This document shows, piece after piece, positions 17,055 to 25,464 of a stretch of DNA of 64,000 nt. Position 1 is the stretch's first letter. Each line of letters starts with the position of its first letter. Origin of the DNA: Gallaecimonas kandeliae (GTDB lineage Bacteria > Pseudomonadota > Gammaproteobacteria > Enterobacterales > Gallaecimonadaceae); the NCBI RefSeq assembly GCF_030450055.1, contig NZ_CP118480.1, positions 3,161,501-3,225,500 on the forward strand, given 5' to 3'. The position numbers and the translations under genes were made by a program. Below the pieces are notes generated by a model. That model made no database searches. It was not told the origin of the DNA and saw only the letters and a list, made by a program, of their open reading frames with translations.

Positions 17055-19304
17055 TCAGAAGCGGTATTGCAGCTCGGCGCCCACCGTCAGGGGCCTGTTG
17101 ATGAAGTAGAACTGGCCCTGCTCGCCGTAGTCCCGGGCGCCGCGGGCGCCCACGTAGGCGTAACGGTTGAACAGGTTGTTGGCGTAGAGGCGCAGCATCC
17201 AGTCATCCAGGCTGAAGCTGGCGGAGGCGTTGACGATGGCAAAGCCCGGCAGCTTCTGGTCGTCGGCGTTACGGGTGCCGGGGTTGTTGTTGACCCTGGT
17301 ATGCACCGAGCTCTTGGCATAGAGGCTCAGGGTGTAGCGGCCTTCGACGCTGCCGTAGTCCTGGATCAGGGTGGCGCTGACGTTGCCTTCGTGGCGCGGC
17401 ACGCCGGGCACCCGGTCACCGTCCTTGCCGTCCAGTGAGGGGGCGTCCTCGGCCAGGCGGGAGTCGGTGTAGGAGTAACCGGCCGTCAGCAGCAGGCCAC
17501 GCACCGGGGCGTAGACGGATTCCAGCTCCAGGCCCTGGGAGCGGGCCTTGCCGCCGTTGACGGTGATCGGGATGGAGCCCTCGGCGGTCTTGCCCGCCAC
17601 CTGGATGTCTTTCCAGTCGATGTAGTAGAGGTCGCCCTGGAAGCTCAGGCTGCCGCCCAGCCAGTTGCTGTGCCAACCCAGCTCGTAGTTGTCGACGGTG
17701 TCCGGGGAGTACTGCTTCTCGGCGTCGGTGAAGGACACCTGGCCGCCGGCGGGCACGCCGTTGGAGCCGCCGCGGCGGAAGCCCTGGGAATAGAGGGCAT
17801 AGACGTTCACGTCGCTGGTGAAGTGGTAGAAGGTGCTGAACTTGTAGATGACGTCGCTGTTCTTGCCCTCACCCAGGGAACAGTCCGGCTCTATGCCGGT
17901 GCCGGGGCGCTCGTAATAGAGGGGGAAGTCCAGGCAGCTGGTCTGGTTCTGCTTGAGGTGGAAGGCGCGGGCGCCAAAGGTGGCGTCCCAGGCGTCGGTG
18001 AGGCGGTAGGTCAGCTCGCCGAACAGGGCCGTCTCGGTGGCCTTTTCCTTGTTGTCCTCGTAGTACTCGATGTTGTCCGGGCGGTCCAGGCCGATGAACT
18101 GGGGGTAGCCGGGGGTGTACTCGATGGACCTGTCGTGGTTGTTCTCGTGGCTGTAGTAACCACCCACCAGCCACAGCACCTTGCCGCCGTCGTCGTTGGA
18201 GGCCAGGCGCAGTTCCTGGGTAAAGGCCTTGTTGTCCACGTCTTCATGGGTATAGGCGGAGAACACGGGGTAGTCGGCGTAGCCGGGCCAGATGGAGGTG
18301 ATCAGCAGATCGGTCTGGTCCCGCTGGCCCTTCTCGGTGAGCTTGGTGTGGCTGGTGGAGGAGGACAGGGTGGCGAAATCCAGGTCCCAGTTCAGCTCCA
18401 GGCTGGTGAGATCCACGTCGCGGTTCAGGGGCTCTTCATAGCGCAGGCCGTTGCTGTACTTGTCGCCGGTGAAGGCCGGGTTGACGGCGGTGCGGCCGCC
18501 CACGTTCTGGGACTGGACCAGGTGGGTCAGGGTGGCGTCGAAATTGTCGGAGGGGGAGTAGCGCAGCGCCACCCGGCCGTTGAAGGACTCCTCGTCGTCC
18601 ACGTCCTTCTTGGGACCCTTGATGATGTCGGGGTAATCCACGAAGCCCGAATCTTTCTTGTAGCTGGCCGCCACCCGCAGGGCGAAGTCGTCGCTGCCGA
18701 GGGGCAGGTTGGCGGCGCCATAGAGCTCACCGCTGGGGTTGCTGGCTTCCTTGACCTGGTAAAGCTTGCCGCCCACGTAGCCGTCGGCCTCGCCGATCTG
18801 CGGCTTCTTGAGGATGTAACGCAGGGTGCCGCCCAGGGAGCCGGCGCCGTAGAGGGTGCCCTGGGGCCCGCGCAGTACTTCCACGTGGTCGATGTCGATG
18901 AGGTTCAGGTCCACCAGCAGGGGGGTGTCGTTGACATAGACGGAGACGGTGCCGCCGTTGCCGCCACCGTCGTTGGAGGACAGCTCGTCCACCGTCAGGC
19001 CACGCATGATCATGGGCTTGTCGTTGCGCGGGCCTGTGTCGATGACGGTCAGGCCGGGGATGGCGTAGCCCAGATCCGCCAGGTTGTTGATGCCCTGCTC
19101 ACCCATCTTGTTCGCATCCAGCACGCTGATGTTGTAGGGGATCTCGTCGGTGGTGGTGAGGCGGCGCGACGCCGTGACCTGGATGCGCTCGACGCTGGCG
19201 TCGTCGGCGCTCTCCTCGGCGTGCAGACTCAGCGGCAGGCTGAGGGCGGCACCCACGGCCAGGGCCAGGGGCGAGAGGTTGGCCAGATAGGCAGGCTTGT
19301 TCAT
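17055..19304 (-). CDS. TonB-dependent outer-membrane receptor
   Basis: 749 aa from ATG 19304 (GGGAG about 9 bases upstream preferred over two ATGs upstream). Signal peptide ends near SLPLSLHA. The plug domain (~30-150) starts with ERIQVTASRR and includes VEVLRGPQGTLYGAGSLGGTLRY. A long 22-strand-type barrel follows and ends in GAELQYRF, with the terminal Phe needed for barrel assembly. An energised outer-membrane importer; the ligand is unknown. Plug features and the neighbouring sulfotransferase do not indicate a siderophore. Possible control by a LacI-like operator upstream (19485-19495). Confidence 0.9.
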   Translation of the reverse strand: MNKPAYLANLSPLALAVGAALSLPLSLHAEESADDASVERIQVTASRRLTTTDEIPYNISVLDANKMGEQGINNLADLGYAIPGLTVIDTGPRNDKPMIMRGLTVDELSSNDGGGNGGTVSVYVNDTPLLVDLNLIDIDHVEVLRGPQGTLYGAGSLGGTLRYILKKPQIGEADGYVGGKLYQVKEASNPSGELYGAANLPLGSDDFALRVAASYKKDSGFVDYPDIIKGPKKDVDDEESFNGRVALRYSPSDNFDATLTHLVQSQNVGGRTAVNPAFTGDKYSNGLRYEEPLNRDVDLTSLELNWDLDFATLSSSTSHTKLTEKGQRDQTDLLITSIWPGYADYPVFSAYTHEDVDNKAFTQELRLASNDDGGKVLWLVGGYYSHENNHDRSIEYTPGYPQFIGLDRPDNIEYYEDNKEKATETALFGELTYRLTDAWDATFGARAFHLKQNQTSCLDFPLYYERPGTGIEPDCSLGEGKNSDVIYKFSTFYHFTSDVNVYALYSQGFRRGGSNGVPAGGQVSFTDAEKQYSPDTVDNYELGWHSNWLGGSLSFQGDLYYIDWKDIQVAGKTAEGSIPITVNGGKARSQGLELESVYAPVRGLLLTAGYSYTDSRLAEDAPSLDGKDGDRVPGVPRHEGNVSATLIQDYGSVEGRYTLSLYAKSSVHTRVNNNPGTRNADDQKLPGFAIVNASASFSLDDWMLRLYANNLFNRYAYVGARGARDYGEQGQFYFINRPLTVGAELQYRF

Positions 19305-19655
19305 CGATGTCATCTCCCGGGGCAAGGCAAAACGGCGAAACGCCCCTCTGATGAGCGGCGCCTTATTGTTCTTTCATTATGGCTGCCGTATCCCCTTGTG
19401 GGCCCCGGCGGGGCACCTTGATGGCAGCAAGCAGCAAGGCTCGGGAGACGGCGCGGCGACATTATATTCAGAACAAATAAATATGAAAGCGTTTCGCATA
19501 AAAACCCAGTCACAATTTCAGGAGGCTAGGACTCACTCAGCAGTCATCAGTTGCAATAAGGGAAGTAAATGAGTTGCCTGGGCCGTCACGAACAAAGCCA
19601 GCCGCATAGCCGCCCGCAAGGTAGGTGCGGGGTAAAACCCCTTGTCCGGCCAACA
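19305..19655. other. Non-coding region upstream of TonB-dependent receptor
   Basis: About 350 bases without a supportable gene. It holds the probable minus-strand promoter described separately and an AT-rich tract at 19460-19510. The open frame at 19297-19572 on the plus strand has no recognisable protein character. Confidence 0.5.
19461..19495 (-). promoter_or_regulatory. Probable promoter and LacI-like operator of the receptor gene
   Basis: Minus strand has a perfect -10 TATAAT (complement of 19461-19466) and a weak -35 (CTTTCA) 17 bases upstream. GAAAGCGTTTC (19485-19495), close to the GAAA-CG-TTTC half-site symmetry of LacI-family operators, overlaps the -35 element. Confidence 0.4.
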
Positions 19656-19683
19656 AAAAAAGCACCGCCAGGCGGTGCTTTTT
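19656..19683 (-). terminator. Terminator after MocR-type regulator
   Basis: AGCACCGCC / GGCGGTGCT hairpin with A- and T-runs on both sides, downstream of the regulator stop. Confidence 0.75.
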
Positions 19684-19697
19684 AAGTCTGCTTCGGT

Positions 19698-21068
19698 TCA
19701 GAGCACGGCCCTTGCCAGGTGCGGCCCCTCCAGCAGCAGTTGGTGCAGTATGCCCAGGGCCAGGGTCAGCTCCTGGCGGCTGCCTGGCTGGCTGATGCTG
19801 AGCCGCACCGCCTGGGGAGCAGGCAGCCGGCCTATGGCATAGTCCTCGGCCACCCGGATCCTGACCCCACGCTCCATGGCGGCCCGGCTGAAATCGCTGG
19901 CCCGCCAGGGCTCTGGCAAGGCCAACCAGCAGTTGAAGCCACTCGCCTCCCCCTGCAGCCCCGGCAACAGCTGGTCCGCCAGCTGCCTGCGGGCCCGCAT
20001 CTCTCCCGCCAACCACTGTTCCAGGGCGTCCATCTGGCCGCCGGCCAGCCAACGGCTGACCAGTTCCAGCACCAGGGGCGAGACTGTCCAGGTGGAGGCC
20101 CGCAATCCCAGGTCCATGCGACTGCGCAGCCGGGCCGGGAACAACATGAAGCCCAGCCGCACAGTGCCTGCGTAGCGCTTGGAAAAACTGGACAGGAAGA
20201 CCACCCGTTCGGGGTCGAGCTGGAAGAGGGCTTGCGGCTTGGCGGCCGGGTCCATGAACTGGACGTCGTCCTCCAACACCCAGAGATCATACTGGCGGCA
20301 CAGGGCCAGTATCGCCTGGCGCCGCTCAAGGGGCAGGGTGGCACAGCTGGGGTTTTGCAGGTTTGGGGTCAGGTAGATGGCCCTGGGCCTGTACTGCTTG
20401 CAGGCCGCCTCCAAGGCCTCCGGCAAGAGGCCCTGATCGTCCATGGCCAGGCCCACCAGCTTGAGGCCCTGCTCCTGGCAGGCGAACTTGATGCCGGGGA
20501 AGGACAAACCCTCGCAGAGCACAGTATCGCCGGCCTCACAGAGGGCCTGCAGGGCGATGTGGATACCGTGCTGGCCGCCGTGGTTGAGCAGCAGTTGGCT
20601 GTCTTCCAGGGCAAAGCCCTGGCCCGCCAGCCAGGCCAGGAAGCGCTGGCGCTGGGCCGGCAGGCCGTTGGCCTGGGGGTAAGGCAGGCAGCGGTGCAAG
20701 GCCTCAGCATCTTGGGCCAGGGCGGTAAGGCCTTCGCTCAGCATTCGCGCCTGGGGCCCAAGAGGCGCCATGGCGCCATCCAGGGCCAGGGCCTCCCCCG
20801 AGGCTGGGGCCAGCGCCAGGGCCTGGCCCTTGACGAAGGTGCCACTGCCCACCCTGGCCTCCAGCTGGCCGCGGCGCTGGGCCTCGTCATAGGCCCGGGT
20901 GACAGTGCCCACTGTCACCCCCAGTTTGTCGGCGAGCAGGCGTTGGGGCGGCAGCTTGGTGCCGGCGGCCAGCTCGCCTCCGGCTATGGCCTGGGCTATG
21001 GCATCCGCCAAGCGCAGGTACTTGGGGCCCTGGAAGGGGCCGAGATCCGGGGTCCAGATTGTCACCAT
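19698..21068 (-). CDS. MocR/PdxR-type GntR regulator with aminotransferase-like domain
   Basis: 456 aa from ATG 21068; the frame is open a further 178 codons, but that part is the antisense of the GNAT gene and has no regulator character. The N-terminal GntR winged helix (~15-75) includes GTKLPPQRLLADKLGVTVGT. The C-terminal fold-type I aminotransferase-like domain has LNHGGQHGI, YLTPNLQNPSCATL and the PLP lysine motif SSFSKRYAGTVRLGF. MocR proteins sense PLP or amino-acid derivatives and usually control a divergent gene. Here a GNAT-LysE pair is divergent 81 bases away, and a palindrome touches the start codon. Confidence 0.87.
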   Translation of the reverse strand: MVTIWTPDLGPFQGPKYLRLADAIAQAIAGGELAAGTKLPPQRLLADKLGVTVGTVTRAYDEAQRRGQLEARVGSGTFVKGQALALAPASGEALALDGAMAPLGPQARMLSEGLTALAQDAEALHRCLPYPQANGLPAQRQRFLAWLAGQGFALEDSQLLLNHGGQHGIHIALQALCEAGDTVLCEGLSFPGIKFACQEQGLKLVGLAMDDQGLLPEALEAACKQYRPRAIYLTPNLQNPSCATLPLERRQAILALCRQYDLWVLEDDVQFMDPAAKPQALFQLDPERVVFLSSFSKRYAGTVRLGFMLFPARLRSRMDLGLRASTWTVSPLVLELVSRWLAGGQMDALEQWLAGEMRARRQLADQLLPGLQGEASGFNCWLALPEPWRASDFSRAAMERGVRIRVAEDYAIGRLPAPQAVRLSISQPGSRQELTLALGILHQLLLEGPHLARAVL

Positions 21069-21083
21069 AACAATAAAATTGTT
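21069..21083. promoter_or_regulatory. Palindrome in MocR/GNAT divergent promoter region
   Basis: Perfect inverted repeat AACAAT-AAA-ATTGTT directly abutting the regulator start codon in the 81-base divergent gap. A candidate autoregulatory site for the GntR-type DNA-binding domain. It leaves no obvious Shine-Dalgarno for the regulator. Confidence 0.5.
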
Positions 21084-21149
21084 GCCATACAAAACAGGGC
21101 GATTGCATGATTTTGGCAGAAAGCTGCCCCCCTGCCAACGAGGATCATC

Positions 21150-21596
21150 ATGGAATGGCACCATCAGGATTTCCTGCTCAGCGACGACAAGGTCCTGCTG
21201 CAACTGGCCGTGGTCCACGGCTTCTTGACCGACTGCTACTGGTCGGAAGGGATCAGCGAAGCCCAGGTGGCCGCCGCCATCCGGGGCTCTTACTGCTTCG
21301 GCCTCTACCAGGGGGGAGAGCAGCTCGGCTTTGGCCGCCTGGTCACTGACCATGCCACTTTCGCCTACCTGGCCGACGTCTTCGTGCTGCCGGCCCACCG
21401 CGGCCAGGGCCTGGCCAAATGGATGCTGGAGAGCATTTTCAGCCAGGACTGGGCCCAGGGCTTGCGGCGCATCATGTTGGCCACCCGCGACGCCCATGGC
21501 CTTTACCGCCAACTCGGTTTCAATGCCCCCGCCAGCCCCCAGTTGCTGATGGAAGTGCATAGGCCCGGCATCTACAAATTGAACCCATACAATTAA
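21150..21596 (+). CDS. GNAT-family N-acetyltransferase
   Basis: 148 aa. The acetyl-CoA binding motif A is VFVLPAHRGQGLAKWMLE, followed by LATRDAHGLYRQLGF, the usual end of the GNAT fold. Start ATG 21150 has GAGG upstream. It is divergent from the MocR regulator and 8 bases upstream of a LysE-family exporter, so the pair may detoxify and export an amino acid or amine under MocR control. The substrate is unknown. Confidence 0.85.
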   Translation: MEWHHQDFLLSDDKVLLQLAVVHGFLTDCYWSEGISEAQVAAAIRGSYCFGLYQGGEQLGFGRLVTDHATFAYLADVFVLPAHRGQGLAKWMLESIFSQDWAQGLRRIMLATRDAHGLYRQLGFNAPASPQLLMEVHRPGIYKLNPYN

Positions 21597-21604
21597 GGAC
21601 AACC

Positions 21605-22210
21605 ATGAGCCCGGAACAATGGGGCGCCTTCAGCGCCTCCCTGATCTTCACCCTGGCCGCCGCCGGTACCCCTGGCCCCAACAACATGCTGCTCACGGCC
21701 AGCGGCGCCCAGTTCGGGCTCTGGCGGACCCTGCCCTTCTGGCTGGGGATCCGCCTGGGCAACGCCGCCATGCTGCTGGCCATAGGCGCCGGCCTGGGCG
21801 AGCTGCTCGAGCTCTATCCGTCCTTGCACAGGGCGCTGCAGATCCTCTCCGCTCTCTACCTGCTCTACCTCGCCTGGCGCATCGCCCAGGTGCGGCTGGG
21901 CAGCGCCTCCCAGGAGCAGGCCAAGCCGATAGGCGTACTGGCCGCCGCCGCCTTCCAGTTCGTCAACCCCAAGGTCTGGGCCACCACACTGGCGTCGGTA
22001 TCCGCCTTCAGCCTGCCGGGGCCGGCCTACTGGCCTTCCCTCAGCTGGCTGCTGCTGGCCTGGCTCCTAAGCGGCTCGGTGATGAACCTGATGTGGATCG
22101 CCTTTGGGGTTGGCATACGCCACTGGCTGAACAGCCCGCGCCGCCAGTTCTGGTTCGCCCAAGGCATGGGCGGCCTCACAGCCGCCACTGTGCTGCTGGT
22201 GTTCTGGTGA
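21605..22210 (+). CDS. LysE/RhtB-family amino acid exporter
   Basis: 201 aa inner-membrane protein with about six hydrophobic segments. The conserved N-terminal LysE motif is AAGTPGPNNMLLTASGAQFG, and FQFVNPKVWATTLASVSAF is the second signature. The family exports amino acids or homoserine lactones by proton exchange. Start ATG 21605 follows AAGGA. Second gene of the GNAT-LysE unit, closed by a terminator. Confidence 0.9.
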   Translation: MSPEQWGAFSASLIFTLAAAGTPGPNNMLLTASGAQFGLWRTLPFWLGIRLGNAAMLLAIGAGLGELLELYPSLHRALQILSALYLLYLAWRIAQVRLGSASQEQAKPIGVLAAAAFQFVNPKVWATTLASVSAFSLPGPAYWPSLSWLLLAWLLSGSVMNLMWIAFGVGIRHWLNSPRRQFWFAQGMGGLTAATVLLVFW

Positions 22211-22212
22211 CA

Positions 22213-22237
22213 AAGCCGGGGCCAGCCCCGGCTTTTT
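22213..22237. terminator. Terminator between LysE and MAPEG genes
   Basis: AGCCGGGGC / GCCCCGGCT hairpin followed by T6, in the 27-base gap between convergent genes. Confidence 0.85.
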
Positions 22238-22630
22238 TCAGTGCAAAAGGACCGGCAGCAGCACCAGGAAGATGCCGACGAAGGCGACGAAGAAGGACAG
22301 GGTGCGCAGCACTGGTATGCCGGCCACGTAACAGAAGGCATGGGCCAGGCGGCCCAACAGGAAGAGCCAGGCCCCCGCCACCGTCATGGGGCTGGTGATG
22401 CCGAGGCTGTGGGCCATCAACACCGCCACCGCGAAGGGAACCAGATTCTCCAGCAGGTTGAGGTGGGCCCGCCTGGCCCGGCCGGCCATGCCGGACGGCT
22501 CGGCCAGCCCCTCCCTGTTGCCCATCAGCGCCTTGAGCCCCACCTGCTGGGCATGGAGCAATACCGCCACCAACAGCAGGACCAGCAGCAAGAGGCTGGA
22601 CATGCCCAGGCTGAACATTTCGACTGACAT
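22238..22630 (-). CDS. MAPEG-family membrane protein
   Basis: 130 aa from ATG 22630 (AAGGA upstream). Four hydrophobic segments. The motif GRARRAHLNLLENLVPF followed by RLAHAFCYVAGIPVLRT is characteristic of the MAPEG superfamily (membrane-associated eicosanoid/glutathione metabolism proteins). Bacterial members are trimeric inner-membrane proteins, some with glutathione transferase activity. The specific reaction here is unknown. Monocistronic. Confidence 0.85.
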   Translation of the reverse strand: MSVEMFSLGMSSLLLLVLLLVAVLLHAQQVGLKALMGNREGLAEPSGMAGRARRAHLNLLENLVPFAVAVLMAHSLGITSPMTVAGAWLFLLGRLAHAFCYVAGIPVLRTLSFFVAFVGIFLVLLPVLLH

Positions 22631-22705
22631 GGTGATTTCCTTTTTTATGAAAGGGTTATCACCTTCCAGCATAGCCCAGGCCGTCGCAGGGCGAGCGGCT
22701 CCTGG

Positions 22706-22927
22706 CTAGTCGCCTTTGCGGCTTTTGGGCCCGAAGTCCACCTCCGTGAGCAGGCGGCAGAAATGCCAGGCGGCATCCAGCAGCGGCGCCAGGATCATGA
22801 ACAGCAATCCAAAGGCAATCCCCTGGCCGACACCGAAATACCTGGCCAGCAGGCTCGACAGCAGCAACGCCAGCAGTAAAGCCGCCAGCCCCAATAACAG
22901 GTACTTGATGAATCTGGCCTTGGTCAT
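22706..22927 (-). CDS. Small two-TM membrane protein
   Basis: 73 aa. Two hydrophobic segments (~8-28 and ~35-53), basic N-terminus and charged C-terminus (FGPKSRKGD). AAGGAG precedes the start by an ideal distance, which is the main support that it is translated. Not recognised as a named family. It lies between the MAPEG gene and the divergent L,D-transpeptidase. Confidence 0.55.
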   Translation of the reverse strand: MTKARFIKYLLLGLAALLLALLLSSLLARYFGVGQGIAFGLLFMILAPLLDAAWHFCRLLTEVDFGPKSRKGD

Positions 22928-23077
22928 AGGTGCTTCTCCTTTTCAAAGCAGCCCTGTTCTGAACTGAGTCCCTGTGTGCGTTTTCCCAAAGAAAAGCCGT
23001 TTCTGTGAGCCCTTTGGCGGACAGGGGGCGGGGCACTGTCCTAAGATGAATCCAAGCTGAATTCCGCGTCGTCCAGG

Positions 23078-23557
23078 ATGAGCCCCATGAGACCACTGCT
23101 GTCCACCCTGCTGTTGCTGCCTTGCCTGGCCTTGGCCTCGCCCGCCGCCGATCTGGTGGTGGTGCACAAGTCCAGTTACAGCCTGGCGCTGATGAAGGAC
23201 GGCAAGGTGCTTAAGCGCTTCTGGATAGCCCTGGGGGCCGCCCCTCATGGCGACAAGTTGCGAGAAGGGGATCAGCGCACGCCCGAGGGGCGCTATCTCC
23301 TGGACTACAAGCTGGCGGACTCGGCCTTCCATAGAGCCATCCATATCAGTTATCCCAACGCCGAGGATCTGGCCCAGGCCAGGGCCAGGGGCCTCAACCC
23401 CGGCGGCCGCATCATGATCCACGGCCAGCGCAACGGCTTTGATCCCAGGATGCAGCCCTCCAACTGGACCAACGGCTGCATCGCCCTTTTGAACCACGAT
23501 ATGGACGAGCTCTGGAACGCCGTAGCGCCCGGCACCCCCATCGTCATCTATCCCTGA
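23078..23557 (+). CDS. L,D-transpeptidase family (YkuD) protein
   Basis: 159 aa from ATG 23078 (23087 also possible). Signal peptide MRPLLSTLLLLPCLALA. The YkuD domain occupies the rest, with H115 in RIMIHGQRNG and catalytic Cys134 in NWTNGCIALLN, the HxxG ... SxGC pattern with Asn-Gly in place of the usual Ser/His-Gly. Periplasmic; expected to make or edit 3-3 peptidoglycan cross-links or attach proteins to the wall. Its last 10 bases overlap the convergent HTH gene. Confidence 0.85.
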   Translation: MSPMRPLLSTLLLLPCLALASPAADLVVVHKSSYSLALMKDGKVLKRFWIALGAAPHGDKLREGDQRTPEGRYLLDYKLADSAFHRAIHISYPNAEDLAQARARGLNPGGRIMIHGQRNGFDPRMQPSNWTNGCIALLNHDMDELWNAVAPGTPIVIYP

Positions 23558-23772
23558 GCCGCCAAGGCCGCCTGTACCGCCGCCCTGTCGTTTTCCAAAG
23601 CCCGCAGCAGGGCCCTGGCCGGCCCAGTAGGCAGCCGTCGCCCCTGCTCCCAATGGCGCAAGGTACCGAGGTTCACTTCGAGTAGGGTGGCAAAGGCTTT
23701 CTGGGTCAGGCCTGTGGCTTCCCGAATGGCCTTGATGCGGGGGGCGTCGAAAGTATCTTCATGACCGGCCAT
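23548..23772 (-). CDS. XRE-type helix-turn-helix protein, orphan antitoxin-like
   Basis: 74 aa. The HTH spans ~10-60: IKAIREATGLTQKAFATLL then TLRHWEQGRRLPTGPA, the pattern of HigA/NadS-type antitoxins and small XRE regulators. Such proteins usually follow a RelE/HigB-type toxin gene. None is found upstream on the minus strand (23773-23925) or elsewhere nearby. Convergent with the L,D-transpeptidase with a 10-base overlap. Either a stand-alone regulator or the remnant of a toxin-antitoxin pair. Confidence 0.75.
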   Translation of the reverse strand: MAGHEDTFDAPRIKAIREATGLTQKAFATLLEVNLGTLRHWEQGRRLPTGPARALLRALENDRAAVQAALAAQG

Positions 23773-23925
23773 CTATGGCCTCCCTGGCAGTGACTTGCAT
23801 CACACATCTCCTTATTGCATGGCCCCCAGATAGTGCAGCAGCCCCGGGCTCCAGAGCAAGGCCCAGTATGGCCTAAGCTCCGGGGAGTGTTGTATAAATG
23901 TGAAAACCATTTTGGAGACAAGGGT

Positions 23926-24438
23926 ATGCCCCCTATCCATTACCTGCCGCTGTTGCTGCTCAGCTTGGTTGCCGGCCAGGTCCTCGCCAATGTCGAAGAA
24001 GGCCAGCGGCCGCCTTCCTACCTGGGTAATACCCCCGACGGCCAGCAAGTGCAGCTCAGCGAACGCCAGGGCAAAGTGGTGGTAGCCACCTTCTGGGCCA
24101 GCTGGTGCGGCCCCTGCCTCAAGGAAATGAAGGTGCTGGAAGCCATTCAACGCCAGGTGGGCAAGGACAGGCTGGAAATCGTCGCCATCAACTTCAAGGA
24201 AGGCCGCCGCCGCTACCGCGCCATCGTCCATAAGCTCAAGGACTTCAAGGTGACCTTCACCCATGACGTGCATGGCGACCTCAGCAAGGAATTCGGGGTG
24301 GAGAGCATCCCCAACATGTTCGTCATCAACAAGGCCGGGCTGGTGGTGGACCACCGCATTGGCTACAACGAGAAGGGCACCGGCACCCTGATCGACGAAC
24401 TCAACAAGCTGCTCACCGATCCCTACCCACAAAGCTGA
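23926..24438 (+). CDS. TlpA-like periplasmic thioredoxin
   Basis: 170 aa from ATG 23926; the upstream open frame lacks protein character. Signal peptide MPPIHYLPLLLLSLVAGQVLA. The thioredoxin fold has active site WCGPC (Cys61, Cys64), cis-Pro region VESIPNMFVIN, and the helix insertion of TlpA/ResA-type reductases. Periplasmic disulfide reductase; the partner is unknown. TTGGAGA precedes the start. A single gene followed by a terminator. Confidence 0.87.
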   Translation: MPPIHYLPLLLLSLVAGQVLANVEEGQRPPSYLGNTPDGQQVQLSERQGKVVVATFWASWCGPCLKEMKVLEAIQRQVGKDRLEIVAINFKEGRRRYRAIVHKLKDFKVTFTHDVHGDLSKEFGVESIPNMFVINKAGLVVDHRIGYNEKGTGTLIDELNKLLTDPYPQS

Positions 24439-24465
24439 AAAAACCCGCCGGTCGGCGGGCTTTTC
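24437..24465. terminator. Terminator between TlpA-like and EamA genes
   Basis: CCCGCCG / CGGCGGG hairpin with flanking A6 and TTTT, between convergent genes. Confidence 0.8.
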
Positions 24466-24473
24466 ATTCCGGT

Positions 24474-25376
24474 TCAGCTCCTCACTGGCAGGCCCAGGGC
24501 CGGCCACCAGCGGGGCAGCGTCAGGCCCGCCAGCACCACGGCCATGCCGGCCAACTGCACCAAGGTCAGGGGCTGGCCCAGCAGCAGGGCCACCAGGGCG
24601 GCGAAGACAGGCACCAGGTTGAAGAAGAGCGAAGCCCTTTCCGCCCCCAGCTGCTGCACGCCCCTCACCCACAGCAGGTAGCTCGCGACGGTGGCGAAGA
24701 GACCTATGTAGAGCACCACCAGCAGCACCTTGGGACCGAGAGAAAACAGGGACAGGGAGTCCCCTTGGGCCAAGGCGGCCAGCAGCAGTGCCAGGCAGCC
24801 GCTGATCATGGTTGCCAGAGTCAGCTGGACCGGCCCCACCACCTTGCCCAGCCATTGGCAGCTGAGGGTGTAAAAGCACCATGCCAACATCGCCAGCAAC
24901 ATGTCACCGTCACCTCTGGACAGGTGCAGCTGCCGGAAGTGGCCCTGGGTCAGCACCAGGGATACACCGGCCAGACAGCACACCAAGCTCAGCCACTGCA
25001 GGCCACTCAAGGGCCGCCTGGCCAGGGCGGCGGCCAATAGCGAGGTCACCAGTGGGCTCAGGGCCATGATCAGGGCGGCATTGGCGGCCGAAGTATGCTC
25101 CAGGCCGCTGAAAAGCCCCAGGTTGAAGCCGCCTATCCCCACTATGCCGGCGATGGCGACGACAACGTAATGGCCGAGCCTCAGGCTGGGCCAGGCCTGA
25201 CCCCAACGCCACTGGTAGAACCCCAGGCAGAGCACGGCGATCAAGAAGCGCCACACGGCCAGAGCCAGGGGCGACAGCCCCGCCAAGGCCACCTTGGCCA
25301 GCGGAAAGACGCTGCCCCAGAAAAAGACGCATACCACCAGCAGGACAATCGCCTGCCCCTTTTCATCCTTTAACAT
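24474..25376 (-). CDS. EamA/DMT-superfamily transporter
   Basis: 300 aa from ATG 25376 (GGAGG 6 bases upstream). Ten hydrophobic segments in two EamA repeats: the first begins VCVFFWGSVFPLAKVAL, the second near MLLAMLAWCFYTLSCQWLG. An inner-membrane metabolite exporter of unknown substrate. Divergent from the LysR regulator gene 88 bases away, which probably controls it. Confidence 0.88.
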   Translation of the reverse strand: MLKDEKGQAIVLLVVCVFFWGSVFPLAKVALAGLSPLALAVWRFLIAVLCLGFYQWRWGQAWPSLRLGHYVVVAIAGIVGIGGFNLGLFSGLEHTSAANAALIMALSPLVTSLLAAALARRPLSGLQWLSLVCCLAGVSLVLTQGHFRQLHLSRGDGDMLLAMLAWCFYTLSCQWLGKVVGPVQLTLATMISGCLALLLAALAQGDSLSLFSLGPKVLLVVLYIGLFATVASYLLWVRGVQQLGAERASLFFNLVPVFAALVALLLGQPLTLVQLAGMAVVLAGLTLPRWWPALGLPVRS

Positions 25377-25464
25377 CTGCCGCCTCCACGGGGTTCCAAT
25401 GCCGACAGTGTACAAATCCCATTTCTGTATAAAATAGCGAATAAAGAAAGCTCATTTTCCATAT

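Noticed and set aside
19297-19572. 91-aa plus-strand frame upstream of the TonB receptor
   Set aside because: No recognisable features, overlaps the receptor start and its promoter region.
21069-21602. 178-codon N-terminal extension of the MocR regulator
   Set aside because: It is the antisense strand of the GNAT gene, and the GntR domain begins right after ATG 21068.
23706-23921. 71-aa minus-strand frame as toxin partner of the HTH protein
   Set aside because: Overlaps the HTH gene in another frame, Cys/Pro-rich, no resemblance to RelE/HigB.
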